From contig CAMDVD010000003.1 in NCBI GenBank assembly GCA_945878115.1, forward strand, positions 1 to 64,000: DNA of 64,000 nt, read 5' to 3'. How positions within the stretch are numbered: the first letter of the stretch is position 1; every line of letters starts with the position of its first letter. Shown one piece after another: positions 27,072 to 35,821 of this stretch. The DNA comes from Chitinophaga pinensis (GTDB lineage: Bacteria > Bacteroidota > Bacteroidia > Chitinophagales > Chitinophagaceae). Below the pieces are notes generated by a model. It saw only the letters and a list, made by a program, of their open reading frames with translations. It had not been told where the DNA came from and searched no databases. The position numbers were made by a program, and so were the translations under genes.

Positions 27072-27269
27072 ATAATATTTAAAGAAATAAAAGTTGGTCA
27101 TTTTTCTCTAAGTCTAATCTGAAATATTGAAATGATTTTTTTATTTTTTTACAAAAATCAATAAGTAAAGTACAATTTTGAAAGCTCTTCAAGTGCAAAG
27201 AATGTCCAATAAAATCATCACTTAAACCTCTACAAAAAAGAAAACCAATATTGTTAAAAGGATAGATTT

Positions 27270-27593
27270 ATGAACCTCTTATTTGTTTGTAGTAGAAATC
27301 AATGGCGCAGTCCAACCGCTGAAGCCATATATAAGAATCATCCCGAAGTAATGGCAAGATCGGCAGGTACTGAACCATCGGCAAGAATTAAGCTAAGCGC
27401 GAAAATGATAAATTGGGCTGATATTATTTTTGTCATGGAAAAGAAACACAAAGAAAGATTGCTGAATAAATTTCCAATAGATAGTCAACAAAAGCAAATT
27501 ATAATACTGGACATTCCAGATGAATATAAATTCATGGACACCGAATTGATAGAAGAAATCCAAACTAGAGTCAAGCCATATATTGAGGATTAA
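27270..27593 (+). CDS. Low-molecular-weight protein tyrosine phosphatase-like protein
   Basis: 107 residues. The N-terminal LFVCSRNQWRSPTAEAIY carries the C-x5-R-S phosphate loop of the LMW-PTP superfamily, and DIPDEYKFMD holds the candidate general-acid Asp. It is about 40 residues shorter than classical LMW-PTP and belongs to the compact variant seen in bacteria and phages. Substrate unknown. It is monocistronic, with a bidirectional hairpin terminator downstream. Confidence 0.85.
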   Translation: MNLLFVCSRNQWRSPTAEAIYKNHPEVMARSAGTEPSARIKLSAKMINWADIIFVMEKKHKERLLNKFPIDSQQKQIIILDIPDEYKFMDTELIEEIQTRVKPYIED

Positions 27594-27684
27594 CTTTATA
27601 AAATCAGATACGATAATTAACCCCTTTTGGATTAAATTCTATTGCCTTACAGACACTCTTCACCAACAAATATTAACCAATAAA

Positions 27685-27710
27685 AAATCCCCCGACTAGC
27701 AGGGGATTTA
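27685..27710. terminator. Bidirectional intrinsic terminator
   Basis: AAATCCCC (27685-27692) pairs with GGGGATTT (27702-27709) around a 9 bp loop. It has a T-rich 3' side on the plus strand and a T-run on the minus strand. It lies between the convergent phosphatase and DUF4878-like genes and can serve both. Confidence 0.85.
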
Positions 27711-27724
27711 TTCTTTAAATTAGT

Positions 27725-28222
27725 TTATTCTTCTATTTCGGCAGCTGCTTTAGTAGTATCATTTTCTGTAGCCGGTGAAGCTTCGTCCGGTGCAGGTGTA
27801 CCGCCTTCTTCAGCTGGTGCACTTTCGCCCATTCCGCCGCCCATGTCATCTTTGGTCATATTTACTAACCACTTGCCATCCTTTTTCACCAAGTTCAAGC
27901 TTTCTTCTGCACCTGGTTTTTCACTACTCGTGAAACTCACAACGCATTTATCGCCTTGCTCTTTCGCTTCTTTAATTTCAACTTTCACATCTTTCGCCTT
28001 GTCTTTAATTGAATCTGGCATCATCCCAGAAAAGCTAGACATCATATCTAACATTTTTCCAGTTTCTGGTGTACCGAATTTTTTTGCTGTTTCATAATCC
28101 ATTTTTTTCAATGCATTTAGATAACTCGCAGCTACTTTTTTTGGATCGCTCTTGTTACCGCAGCTTAGTATAGTCATGGCAATAACCACTACCATAAAAA
28201 TAGAACTTAATACTTTTTTCAT
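27725..28222 (-). CDS. DUF4878-like lipoprotein
   Basis: 165 residues from the ATG at 28222. Lipobox ILSC (Cys about 21). The domain (DPKKVAASYLNALKKMDYETAKKFGTPE ... VVSFTSSEKPGAEESLNLVKKDGKWLV) matches the DUF4878/NTF2-like lipoproteins, small envelope proteins of unknown role. The C-terminal 35 residues are an acidic, Pro/Ala/Glu-rich disordered tail (GESAPAEEGGTPAPDEAS). The start lies 32 bp after the stop of the upstream cysteine-hydrolase gene, so the two are likely cotranscribed. Confidence 0.82.
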   Translation of the reverse strand: MKKVLSSIFMVVVIAMTILSCGNKSDPKKVAASYLNALKKMDYETAKKFGTPETGKMLDMMSSFSGMMPDSIKDKAKDVKVEIKEAKEQGDKCVVSFTSSEKPGAEESLNLVKKDGKWLVNMTKDDMGGGMGESAPAEEGGTPAPDEASPATENDTTKAAAEIEE

Positions 28223-28253
28223 GTTTGTTTGCTTTATTTGTAAAGCCGCGAAA

Positions 28254-28904
28254 CTAGTCGCAATAATTGACATGACAAAGTAAATGTGCATGTTTATTCA
28301 CGAACAAGTTGTCCGTAGAAACGTATTTAAAATCTTTAATAACAGTCGTCGAAAAAAAAGTATCGACGCCTAATGCTTGCTGGTAAGCCTTATACACCAT
28401 CTCGGCACAATAAAGTCTATCATTAGAATGTAAATCAAATTGCATATCAAATGGTATTTCTTTTTGATAATAATTTAACACAATGTTGTGCAATTTTTGC
28501 AATTGCGTGTCCGTCAAAGCATAATTACAAATACCAAATCCTAGATTGTGTTCAAAGCCTACAAATTTTTCATAGGTATCTTTTCTCAATTTCGAATTCG
28601 GATTATCTTCCCCACCAATAGAATGAAACACATACCATTTCTTATCTTCTTCGAATGCTATCCCACAATGCGAAAATGTTTTATCGGTTCGATTCAGTTG
28701 AGCAAACATACTACTGATAACATCATTACCTGCTCTCAACACAATACAACCATCACTCAATAATGCTTTCGACTGCTCCATTTTCGGCAAAGTCGATTGT
28801 AACGTTATTCTCGGTGCAACTACTACTTTTTTTTCTTTTTCGCGACAAGAAAACAAAAGCAACCCAATTAGAAAAAAAATACAACTACTTTTTTTTGTCC
28901 TCAT
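28254..28904 (-). CDS. YiiX/YebB-type papain-like cysteine hydrolase lipoprotein
   Basis: 216 residues from the ATG at 28904 (an earlier ATG at 28937 lies deeper in phoH). An N-terminal hydrophobic segment ends LLFSC, a probable lipobox. The permuted NlpC/P60-like core (PF05708) is visible: LSDGCIVLRAGNDVISSMF, TFSHCGIAFE with the His, and DRLYCAEMVYKAYQ with the nucleophilic Cys. Such enzymes cleave amide or ester bonds in the periplasm; the substrate is unknown. The first 20 bp overlap the end of phoH, suggesting translational coupling. Confidence 0.82.
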   Translation of the reverse strand: MRTKKSSCIFFLIGLLLFSCREKEKKVVVAPRITLQSTLPKMEQSKALLSDGCIVLRAGNDVISSMFAQLNRTDKTFSHCGIAFEEDKKWYVFHSIGGEDNPNSKLRKDTYEKFVGFEHNLGFGICNYALTDTQLQKLHNIVLNYYQKEIPFDMQFDLHSNDRLYCAEMVYKAYQQALGVDTFFSTTVIKDFKYVSTDNLFVNKHAHLLCHVNYCD

Positions 28905-29883
28905 GATGTACCTCTTTCTTTTTGTCTGTTTCTTCACTTGCTTTATGATAAGCCTTAATGATTTCTTTCACCAAACGATGCCTTACCACATCTTCCCCAT
29001 CCAATTCGATATGAGATATACCTGAAATATGACGGAGTATATGTATTGCTTTGCCTAATCCACTTGTTTGGTTTTTTGGCAAATCTATTTGTGTCATATC
29101 CCCTGTGATGATTGCTTTCGCAGAAGGTCCAATACGCGTCAAAAACATTTTGATTTGCAATTCGGTTGTATTCTGCGCCTCATCCAAAATAATAAATGCA
29201 TTATCTAAAGTTCGTCCACGCATATAAGCCAAAGGTGCAATTTCAATAACACGATTGGTCATATAATAATTCAATTTATCAGGCGGGATCATATCATCCA
29301 AAGCATCGTACAATGGACGTAAATAGGGATCTATTTTTTCTTTCAAATCGCCGGGTAGAAAGCCTAAACTTTCGCCAGCTTCTACAGCAGGTCGAGTTAA
29401 AATTATTTTTTTGACAGACTTATTTTTCAAAGCTCTAACTGCCAAAGCCACTGCTGTATAGGTTTTGCCAGTACCAGCTGGACCAACCGCAAATATAATA
29501 TCATTTTTATCCGCGGCAGAAACCAACAACTTCTGGTTTCTTGTTTTGGCCTTGATAATCTTTCCATTCTGACCAAAAACAATAATATCATTATTTGGAT
29601 CTTCTACAATTTTCTCATCAATAATACCATCATCATCACCCAGTATTTTGGAAAAATAATTTTCAGATAAATGCCCATTCCTTTCCAGATATTGAATGAT
29701 AAGCCCTATCTTTTCATTTGCCATCATCACATCTTCCGCTTTGCCTGTAAGCTTGATGAGAGAACCGCGAGATAGTATTTTAAGTAATGGGAATTTCTTT
29801 TTTAGAATATCAAATTTATTATTGTTGACACCAAAAAATTCGATAGGATTTACAGTTTCTAAATTGATGATTTGTTCAGTCAA
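28885..29883 (-). CDS. PhoH family ATPase
   Basis: 332 residues. It is a cytoplasmic AAA-like RNA-associated ATPase; in E. coli PhoH is phosphate-regulated, and YbeZ, its closer relative, works with the ribosome endonuclease YbeY. Walker A GPAGTGKTYTAVALAV (about 138-153), KKIILTRPAVEAGESLGFLPGD, Walker B FIILDEAQNTT and ITGDMTQIDLP. The N-terminal 100 residues carry a KH-like region. The extreme C-terminus is Lys-rich (ETDKKKEVHHEDKKK). Divergent from the peroxiredoxin gene. Confidence 0.93.
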   Translation of the reverse strand: MTEQIINLETVNPIEFFGVNNNKFDILKKKFPLLKILSRGSLIKLTGKAEDVMMANEKIGLIIQYLERNGHLSENYFSKILGDDDGIIDEKIVEDPNNDIIVFGQNGKIIKAKTRNQKLLVSAADKNDIIFAVGPAGTGKTYTAVALAVRALKNKSVKKIILTRPAVEAGESLGFLPGDLKEKIDPYLRPLYDALDDMIPPDKLNYYMTNRVIEIAPLAYMRGRTLDNAFIILDEAQNTTELQIKMFLTRIGPSAKAIITGDMTQIDLPKNQTSGLGKAIHILRHISGISHIELDGEDVVRHRLVKEIIKAYHKASEETDKKKEVHHEDKKK

Positions 29884-29963
29884 TGGTATGAGATTTTAGT
29901 AATTTACAATAATAAACATTTCTTTTTTCAAAAGCCTATTTCTAAACGATGATTCTGAATATT

Positions 29964-29993
29964 TTGGGAATAATAATACTTACATTACATTTG
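29964..29993 (+). promoter_or_regulatory. Strong Bacteroidota promoter for the peroxiredoxin gene
   Basis: TTTTG (29962-29966), a 19 bp spacer and TACATTTG (29986-29993), an exact match to the TTG-N19-TAnnTTTG consensus. It ends 17 bp before the start codon. Confidence 0.8.
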
Positions 29994-30010
29994 AAAAAAA
30001 ATAATTTAAC

Positions 30011-30481
30011 ATGAGCCTACAAATTGGACAAAAAGCACCAGATTTTACCCTATTTAATACAGAAAAAAATAAAGTATCCCTTGCTGACTTTAAAGGGAAG
30101 AATGTAGTTCTATTGTTTTTCCCGCTCGCCTTCTCTGGCGTATGCACAAGCGAAATGTGCAATATGCGTGACAATATGTCTATCTACAATTCTTTGGATG
30201 CAGAAATTATTGGGATATCTATAGATTCTCTTTTTGTATTGAATAAATTCAAAGCAGAAAATAATTTAGAATTTACTTTACTTTCAGATTTCAATAAAAC
30301 AACGGCAAGCGCTTACGATTGCTTAATTGAAACATTTGTATTTGACATGCATGGTGTTTCCAAAAGATCTGTATTTGTAGTAGATAAAGAAGGTAATTTA
30401 CAACACATAGAAATACTAGAAAGCGCAGGCGATTTACCTAATTTTACTGCTATTCAAGAATGCTTGAAAAAATTAAACTAA
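30011..30481 (+). CDS. Peroxiredoxin (AhpC/TSA, AhpE/BCP-like)
   Basis: 156 residues. It reduces hydrogen peroxide or organic hydroperoxides through the peroxidatic Cys in FPLAFSGVCTSEMCNMRD (about residue 45); a second Cys lies four residues on. QIGQKAPDFTLFNTEKNKVSLADFKGK opens the thioredoxin fold, and VFVVDKEGNLQHIEIL follows the catalytic Arg region (KRSVFVV). No signal peptide, so it is cytoplasmic. The strong promoter suggests high expression. Confidence 0.93.
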   Translation: MSLQIGQKAPDFTLFNTEKNKVSLADFKGKNVVLLFFPLAFSGVCTSEMCNMRDNMSIYNSLDAEIIGISIDSLFVLNKFKAENNLEFTLLSDFNKTTASAYDCLIETFVFDMHGVSKRSVFVVDKEGNLQHIEILESAGDLPNFTAIQECLKKLN

Positions 30482-30577
30482 ATCCAAACACAAAATAAAG
30501 CATCACTTAACTTTAATCTAAACGAAGCAAAGTTTGCCGAATCCTCTGTGACAAATAATAATAATAAATAACAACAC

Positions 30578-31540
30578 ATGAAAAAACTTTTCCTTCTCAC
30601 TGCAATTACTTGTTGCAGTTTATTTTCAAAGGCTCAAGTAGTGTACGATTTTGAATCTTGGCATAATGTGCTAGGTACATTGACCATCCCTAATGGCTGG
30701 AATTGTACAGATTCATTATTAAAATACTATGGTCTTCTTTTAAATTTTGGTGCGACCTTTCCAGCTCAAGCGATTAAAGAAAACCCAGGCAATGGTGGTG
30801 GATTTGCATTAAAGGCTATCACGAAAACACAACCAGGTTTAGGTACTGTGTTACCAGCTGGGCCGGCACCATCTTTATGCAGCAATGCCATGATTGACAT
30901 TAATACGACCACAGGAGAATTTACATTCAACGGAGGATTACCATTTAACAGCAATCCTACAAGTGCGTCTATGTGGATCAAAAATAATCCATTAGGCGGA
31001 GACTCCACATCCATTACTCTTTTAGCCATTGACGATTCCGATGGAGGCGATAGTACTGCTGCTGTTGCTGATACATTATTAGGCGCAACCATTGGCACTT
31101 GGACAAAAATAACTTTACCATTTAAATATGTTGGTATAGGTTTTAACACAACTAAATTGCGAGTATCTGTTTCTTCTAGTGGTAATTTTTATTTTGACAC
31201 AACAGGTGCATTTGCAGGCCTAACGGATGGTTCTTGGATTGCAGTAGATGGTATTGAAATCACAACACCAACTGGAATTACGAACATGCTTTACCCAGAC
31301 AAAATAGCGGATGTATATCCAACACTAGTGCATGATTTATTATTTGTCAAACAGTATGCTTATACTAACACTACAAATCATCTAACGATCACAAACACAG
31401 ATGGTTCTAAAGTATTTACTTCTGCAATCCATTCATCAACGCAATCCTTCGATTTATCTTCTTTGTCTAAAGGGCTTTATTTTTATACCATTACCAAAGA
31501 CAATAAAGTGCTGCAGAATGGAAAAATAAATAAAGAGTAA
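30578..31540 (+). CDS. Secreted T9SS type A sorting-domain protein
   Basis: 320 residues. Signal peptide about 1-19 (FLLTAITCCSLFSKAQ). Residues 20-225 form a jellyroll-like beta domain of the carbohydrate-binding/PCMD-like type (VVYDFESWHNVLGTLTIPNGWNC, ASMWIKNNPLGGDSTS, WIAVDGIEITTPT). Residues about 240-320 are a sorting domain (DVYPTLVHDLLFVKQ, SLSKGLYFYTITKDNKV, ending NGKINKE). It is probably surface-displayed or released; ligand unknown. Monocistronic. Confidence 0.85.
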   Translation: MKKLFLLTAITCCSLFSKAQVVYDFESWHNVLGTLTIPNGWNCTDSLLKYYGLLLNFGATFPAQAIKENPGNGGGFALKAITKTQPGLGTVLPAGPAPSLCSNAMIDINTTTGEFTFNGGLPFNSNPTSASMWIKNNPLGGDSTSITLLAIDDSDGGDSTAAVADTLLGATIGTWTKITLPFKYVGIGFNTTKLRVSVSSSGNFYFDTTGAFAGLTDGSWIAVDGIEITTPTGITNMLYPDKIADVYPTLVHDLLFVKQYAYTNTTNHLTITNTDGSKVFTSAIHSSTQSFDLSSLSKGLYFYTITKDNKVLQNGKINKE

Positions 31541-32141
31541 ACCGATTTAATTACATGAATGTAGAACAAGGAATAAGGATCATCAAAACTTATTTCTTGT
31601 TTTTTTTATGTTCTTTATCAAGCACAGAATAAAACGGATTGTCTAAATGTGCATGAAAATATTTTGGGCGGCTCACACGCTTTACGTTCCAATCTTTTGG
31701 CTTGCTCCGCAGCAAAAAGGATTTTCACTTCAATCGTTGCCGCAATGCAGTGCATCTAAAAATGAATTTGATGGTTTATTATTTCTTCAAAAAATTAATT
31801 CCTATTGCTCAATTTTTGCAATTGCGTTTTGAGTTTATCGAATAAAAATTATTTCTTCAAAATTCCATTAGTAACTCGTTTGCATTTATTTCCATTTACT
31901 CAACTACATTTGCAACTCATTAAGTTCTTAGACAAGGCTATTAAGCTAAAAGGTAGTAAAGTTCGTGCATTCGTTGCCGAACAGGAAAAATGGGTCATGC
32001 TCTTTTCAAGGTAAGAGAAATTCTGCAAACACATGCTGTTTGATATTCAACATTAATGAAGTTCCAATTTGCTATTAATTACTTTAAGAGTTATACGCGC
32101 TAGTAACTTTCATTAATTCATCAAACAAAACAAAAAAACAA
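31541..32141. other. Intergenic region with an imperfect inverted repeat
   Basis: 601 bases without a credible gene; the two open frames (31647-31832, 31805-32014) have no family resemblance. A comparatively GC-rich patch (31665-31765) contains AATCTTTTGG...AAAAAGGATT (31691-31723), an imperfect hairpin followed by TTCACTTCAATCGTTGCCG. I have a general impression that similar hairpins are scattered in Bacteroidota spacers. The final 80 bp before 32142 would hold the helicase leader. Confidence 0.55.
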
Positions 32142-34082
32142 ATGACAACATTTAGTGATTTGGGTTTGCAGGAAGAAATCGTATCTGCAATCACCGAACT
32201 AGGATTTGTAAATCCTACAGAAATTCAAGAAAAAGCTATCCCAGTCTTTTTAGGTCGCGAAAGTGACTTAGTAGCTTTGGCTCAAACAGGAACAGGAAAA
32301 ACAGCCGCATTCGGTTTGCCCATCCTCAACAATTTAGACCTCAACAACAAAAACACACAAGCACTCATCATTTCACCAACCCGTGAATTGTGTATGCAAA
32401 TTACCAATGACCTTAAAAACTACGGCAAAAAACTAAGTGGTATTCGCATAGTTGCTGTTTATGGTGGTAGTAGTATTTCAGAACAAATTAGGAGTATTCG
32501 CACTGGCGCACATATCATTGTTGCTACGCCTGGTAGATTAATCGATTTAATAGATCGTAAAGCAGTAAAATTAGAAAACGTAGAGACAGTTGTTTTAGAC
32601 GAGGCAGATGAAATGCTAAATATGGGTTTCCAAGAAGACATTGAATCCATACTTTCACATACGCCAGAGGAGAAAGTAACTGGACTTTTTAGTGCAACAA
32701 TGCCTAAAGAAATCCGCAACATTGCCAATAAATATTTGAAACATACAGTAGAGGTTTCTTCTGGAAAAAAGAATTCTGCTTCAACAGATATCACGCATCA
32801 ATATGCTGTAGTGCAAGCCAAAGATAAAATGGCAGCGCTAAAACGCATCATTGATTTTAATGAAGATTTCTTTGGTATTATTTTTTGCACAACACGTATC
32901 GAAACCCAAGAAGTGAGTGATGCGATTATAAAAGCTGGTTACAATGCGGATTGTTTGCATGGTGATTTATCCCAACAACAAAGAGATAAAGTAATGGGCA
33001 AATTTCGCAAACGCACTATCAAAATATTATGTGCGACAGACGTAGCTGCTCGTGGTATTGATGTGAATGATATTACCCATGTAATTCATTATCATCTTCC
33101 AGACGATATCGAAAACTACACTCATCGAAGTGGACGTACTGCCCGTGCTGGAAAAAAAGGAATTTCTATCGCCTTATTGCATATTCGTGAAGCTTACAAA
33201 TTGCACCAGATTGAAAAAATGGCTGGTATCAAATTTGAAAAGTTCTTAATCCCTCGTGGCGAAGAAATTATTGCAAAGCGCATACAAAATTATATTATGC
33301 AATTTGTATCCTTTGATTATAAAGAAAAATCTGAAATTGCATTGCAAGATGAGTGGATTCAGCCTTTGATGCAAATGGAAAAAGAAGAAATCATTCATAG
33401 AATTCTTGCTGGCGAATTAGGTAAGGTGGATACTAACTATACCGCACATTCTGATTTGAACATTGACGAAACGAGCCGAGGTAGAAGCAATGAAAGAAAC
33501 AATGAAAGAAGTGATCGCAGAAGCGACAGAAGTTCTGATCGCAGAGACAGAGGCGAAAGAAGCTCCGACAGAGGTGATCGAAGAGATAGAGGCGAAAGCA
33601 GTAGCCGTAGAGATAAATTTGGAAGTGACGAAGCAAGCACTCGCTTATTCATCAACTTAGGTAAAAAAGATAATCTTCGTTACGATGAAATGAGAGAAAT
33701 GATATTCAAACATACCAAAGTAAGTGGACACCATATCAAGGACATTGAAATGCAAGGCGTATTTTCTTTCTTCCAAATAGATGAAAAAAATGCAGAACGA
33801 ATTTTAGATGGATTTAAAAATGTAGAAGCCAATGGCCGTGAAGTGCGCATTCAACGTGCAGAAGGTTCACCAGGAGGTGGAAATTCTTATGCAAGAAGTG
33901 GTTCTGATGGGGATGATTCTCGCAAACCTCGTGTTAGAAAATATGCAAGTGGTGGCAATAGCTCTGACCGCAGAAGCCCTTCTTATTCGAGCAAAGGCGG
34001 TGCCGGCAAATCATTTGGTGGAGATAAGGATAAAACTTCTTCCAAACCAAAATACAAAAAGAAAGACAGCAATAGCTGGTAG
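32142..34082 (+). CDS. DEAD-box RNA helicase with DbpA-type RNA-binding domain and Arg/Ser-rich linker
   Basis: 646 residues. The helicase core 1-370 has the Q motif (FSDLGLQEEIVSAI), AQTGTGKT, PTRELC, VLDEADEML, SATMP, ARGIDV and HRSGRTARAGKKG. Residues about 447-492 are a disordered Arg/Ser/Asp/Glu-rich linker (RSNERNNERSDRRSDRSSD). Residues about 500-575 match the DbpA RNA-binding domain (TRLFINLGKKDNLRYDEM, GVFSFFQIDEKNAERIL). A second basic, Gly/Ser-rich tail ends the protein. It is CsdA/DeaD-like and probably acts in ribosome assembly and RNA unwinding, especially in the cold. A strong terminator follows. Confidence 0.94.
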   Translation: MTTFSDLGLQEEIVSAITELGFVNPTEIQEKAIPVFLGRESDLVALAQTGTGKTAAFGLPILNNLDLNNKNTQALIISPTRELCMQITNDLKNYGKKLSGIRIVAVYGGSSISEQIRSIRTGAHIIVATPGRLIDLIDRKAVKLENVETVVLDEADEMLNMGFQEDIESILSHTPEEKVTGLFSATMPKEIRNIANKYLKHTVEVSSGKKNSASTDITHQYAVVQAKDKMAALKRIIDFNEDFFGIIFCTTRIETQEVSDAIIKAGYNADCLHGDLSQQQRDKVMGKFRKRTIKILCATDVAARGIDVNDITHVIHYHLPDDIENYTHRSGRTARAGKKGISIALLHIREAYKLHQIEKMAGIKFEKFLIPRGEEIIAKRIQNYIMQFVSFDYKEKSEIALQDEWIQPLMQMEKEEIIHRILAGELGKVDTNYTAHSDLNIDETSRGRSNERNNERSDRRSDRSSDRRDRGERSSDRGDRRDRGESSSRRDKFGSDEASTRLFINLGKKDNLRYDEMREMIFKHTKVSGHHIKDIEMQGVFSFFQIDEKNAERILDGFKNVEANGREVRIQRAEGSPGGGNSYARSGSDGDDSRKPRVRKYASGGNSSDRRSPSYSSKGGAGKSFGGDKDKTSSKPKYKKKDSNSW

Positions 34083-34107
34083 AATAATATTTACTTATTC
34101 ATAAAAA

Positions 34108-34145
34108 AAAAAAAACGATTTGTACTATTACAAATCGTTTTTTTT
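34108..34145 (+). terminator. Intrinsic terminator of the helicase gene
   Basis: CGATTTGTA (34116-34124), loop CTAT, TACAAATCG (34129-34137), then eight T; the A-run before the stem pairs with the T-tract to extend it. It lies 26 bp after the helicase stop. Confidence 0.92.
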
Positions 34146-34276
34146 ATGAATAAAAGGCATGCTAATTTGGGTTATCCCATCTTGATTTATAAAATAGAAC
34201 AAAGGGCTATTTGGAAATCTTAAATGGTATTATACCGATTGAATAATAGATGGCCTAACAATTGTTCCCATCGGTA

Positions 34277-34678
34277 CTATCTTATCGCTATTCTAGCTCC
34301 TATATAAGAAAACAACAAGAAAGAAATAGTAGAGCTAACTGACAACCAAAGTGGATGTGGCAAACTAATAAAATAAACGATACCACCTAGCAACAAGAAA
34401 AACCCTACTGCAAGTCCTGCGTATAATTTACGCGGAGTTGGTGCCAAACGAGAAGCCACATACGCCCCAAAAAAACTAGATAAAATATGACAAGTTAAGA
34501 TGAGTAAAAAGGCCTGTATTGGCAGTGTTTTAATTTCTGCAATCATCTCCTCAGGGCTTGGATTATAAGAATGAGATGGATAAAGTTTTGCGTTCAGTCC
34601 TTCACATAAAGCAATCACACAAAAAGCAACACCAATACCAGCCAATACAGATAAAACAAGTTTAAAAATAGAATTCAT
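34277..34678 (-). CDS. Small integral membrane protein of unknown function
   Basis: 133 residues with four hydrophobic helices (about 5-25, 53-74, 84-103, 108-130) and Gly-rich packing (VLSVLAGIGVAFCVIAL, SSFFGAYVASRLAP, GLAVGFFLLLGGIVYF). A periplasmic loop after helix one contains NAKLYPSHSYNPSPEEM. It resembles small conserved membrane proteins of Bacteroidota, but I cannot assign a family. It follows the DUF1569-like gene by 20 bp on the same strand. Confidence 0.72.
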   Translation of the reverse strand: MNSIFKLVLSVLAGIGVAFCVIALCEGLNAKLYPSHSYNPSPEEMIAEIKTLPIQAFLLILTCHILSSFFGAYVASRLAPTPRKLYAGLAVGFFLLLGGIVYFISLPHPLWLSVSSTISFLLFSYIGARIAIR

Positions 34679-34698
34679 AGGTTGATGTATTAAGTTAA

Positions 34699-35169
34699 TT
34701 AGGCATTTGTAGGTAAAATTACCCCAAATTGTCGTAGATGATGCGTTGCATGTTTATGCAATAAATGTATCCATTCAGTAAAATTCAAATCTCCAAAAAA
34801 CGGATTGGTCAATGTTGTAGATGGATTTTGAGTAAAATAATTTTCAAAATCCCTTAACTCATTCTTCAATTCTCCAATCGCTTCTGCAATAGTTGAATTT
34901 CTTACTGGCAAAGGAATGGATGGCATTTCTGGATTAGGTGTATTGTCTTTAAATGGTCTGTCGCTCATCATGAACGCTTTCATTTTTTCAGTCACTTCAT
35001 TCGGCTGTGTGTTTACTTTACGAATTTTCCCATTAGCAATTTGCACACTATCCGACATATGTTCGATCATTTGTTGAACATTCATTTTTCCAAATAATGG
35101 TGGTGTGCTTTCATCAATGCTTGAAAGTAATGGCGCATACTCTTGAAGTAAGAATTGTAATTTAGACAT
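34699..35169 (-). CDS. DUF1569/DinB-like protein
   Basis: 156 residues from the ATG at 35169; upstream in-frame codons overlap the paaY-like gene. NVQQMIEHMSDSVQIANGK and FTEWIHLLHKHATHHLRQFG are the two His-bearing helices of the DinB/DUF1569 four-helix bundle, where three His can bind a metal. Possible roles in the superfamily are thiol-dependent transferases; none is shown here. It lies 37 bp downstream of the paaY-like gene. Confidence 0.78.
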   Translation of the reverse strand: MSKLQFLLQEYAPLLSSIDESTPPLFGKMNVQQMIEHMSDSVQIANGKIRKVNTQPNEVTEKMKAFMMSDRPFKDNTPNPEMPSIPLPVRNSTIAEAIGELKNELRDFENYFTQNPSTTLTNPFFGDLNFTEWIHLLHKHATHHLRQFGVILPTNA

Positions 35170-35206
35170 GATGTAAATATTTTTTTGTTGCAAGTATTTT
35201 TTAATA

Positions 35207-35800
35207 TTATTTACTGTCATTCCAAGTTTTATACAAATTGGCAATCGCTTGCATTTCGTGTTCAGACCTTTCTCTTAATGGTTCACATGGGATTAATTCA
35301 GTAAAACAATCTCTAGCCAACTGCTGATATACTTCTGTACCTTTCGTTTTCCAATCCATCATTTGATCACTTATTTCACGTATCACTTTTGCAGGATTAC
35401 CTGCAATTAAACTTCGTGCATTAAAAATTTCCTTTGCCTTTACAAAACTCAATGCCCCTACAATACATTCGTCACCCAATACCACATCATCCATGATCAC
35501 GGCATTCATACCAACCAAGCAATTCTTCCCAATCGTGGCACCATGTATAATTGCGCCATGTCCAATATGCGCATTCTCCTTCAAATGAACAGTCACACCT
35601 GGAAACATATGTATAGTACAATTCTCTTGCACATTGCATCCATCTTCAATGATCACTTTCCCGAAATCTCCACGGATAGCAGCGCCTGGCCCAATATAAA
35701 CATCCTTACCTATTTGCACATTACCAGTTACTACCGCTTGTGGATGTACAAACGCGGTTTCATCTACAACTGGTTTAACACCTTTATATTCGTAAAACAT
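35207..35800 (-). CDS. paaY: Gamma-carbonic-anhydrase-like hexapeptide protein, PaaY type
   Basis: 197 residues. Left-handed beta-helix hexapeptides run through residues 10-150 (HPQAVVTGNVQIGKDVYIGPGAAIRGDFG, HIGHGAIIHGATIGKNCLVGM). The His residues of IHMFPG and HIGHG match metal ligands of the gamma-CA family. The C-terminal helices (REISDQMMDWKTKGTEVYQQLA) are typical of PaaY, a thioesterase that hydrolyses stalled CoA adducts in phenylacetate degradation. The stop-to-start distance to the upstream paaH-like gene is 21 bp, supporting a paa assignment over generic carbonic anhydrase. Confidence 0.85.
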   Translation of the reverse strand: MFYEYKGVKPVVDETAFVHPQAVVTGNVQIGKDVYIGPGAAIRGDFGKVIIEDGCNVQENCTIHMFPGVTVHLKENAHIGHGAIIHGATIGKNCLVGMNAVIMDDVVLGDECIVGALSFVKAKEIFNARSLIAGNPAKVIREISDQMMDWKTKGTEVYQQLARDCFTELIPCEPLRERSEHEMQAIANLYKTWNDSK

Positions 35801-35821
35801 GTATAAATTTTATTTTTAAAA

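Noticed and set aside
31647-32014. Two short plus-strand ORFs before the helicase gene
   Set aside because: They overlap each other, have no recognisable motifs and cover a hairpin-bearing spacer.
33433-33660. Leu/Ser-rich and Glu/Ala-rich small frames within the helicase gene
   Set aside because: They are alternative readings of the repetitive Arg/Ser linker and lack independent support.
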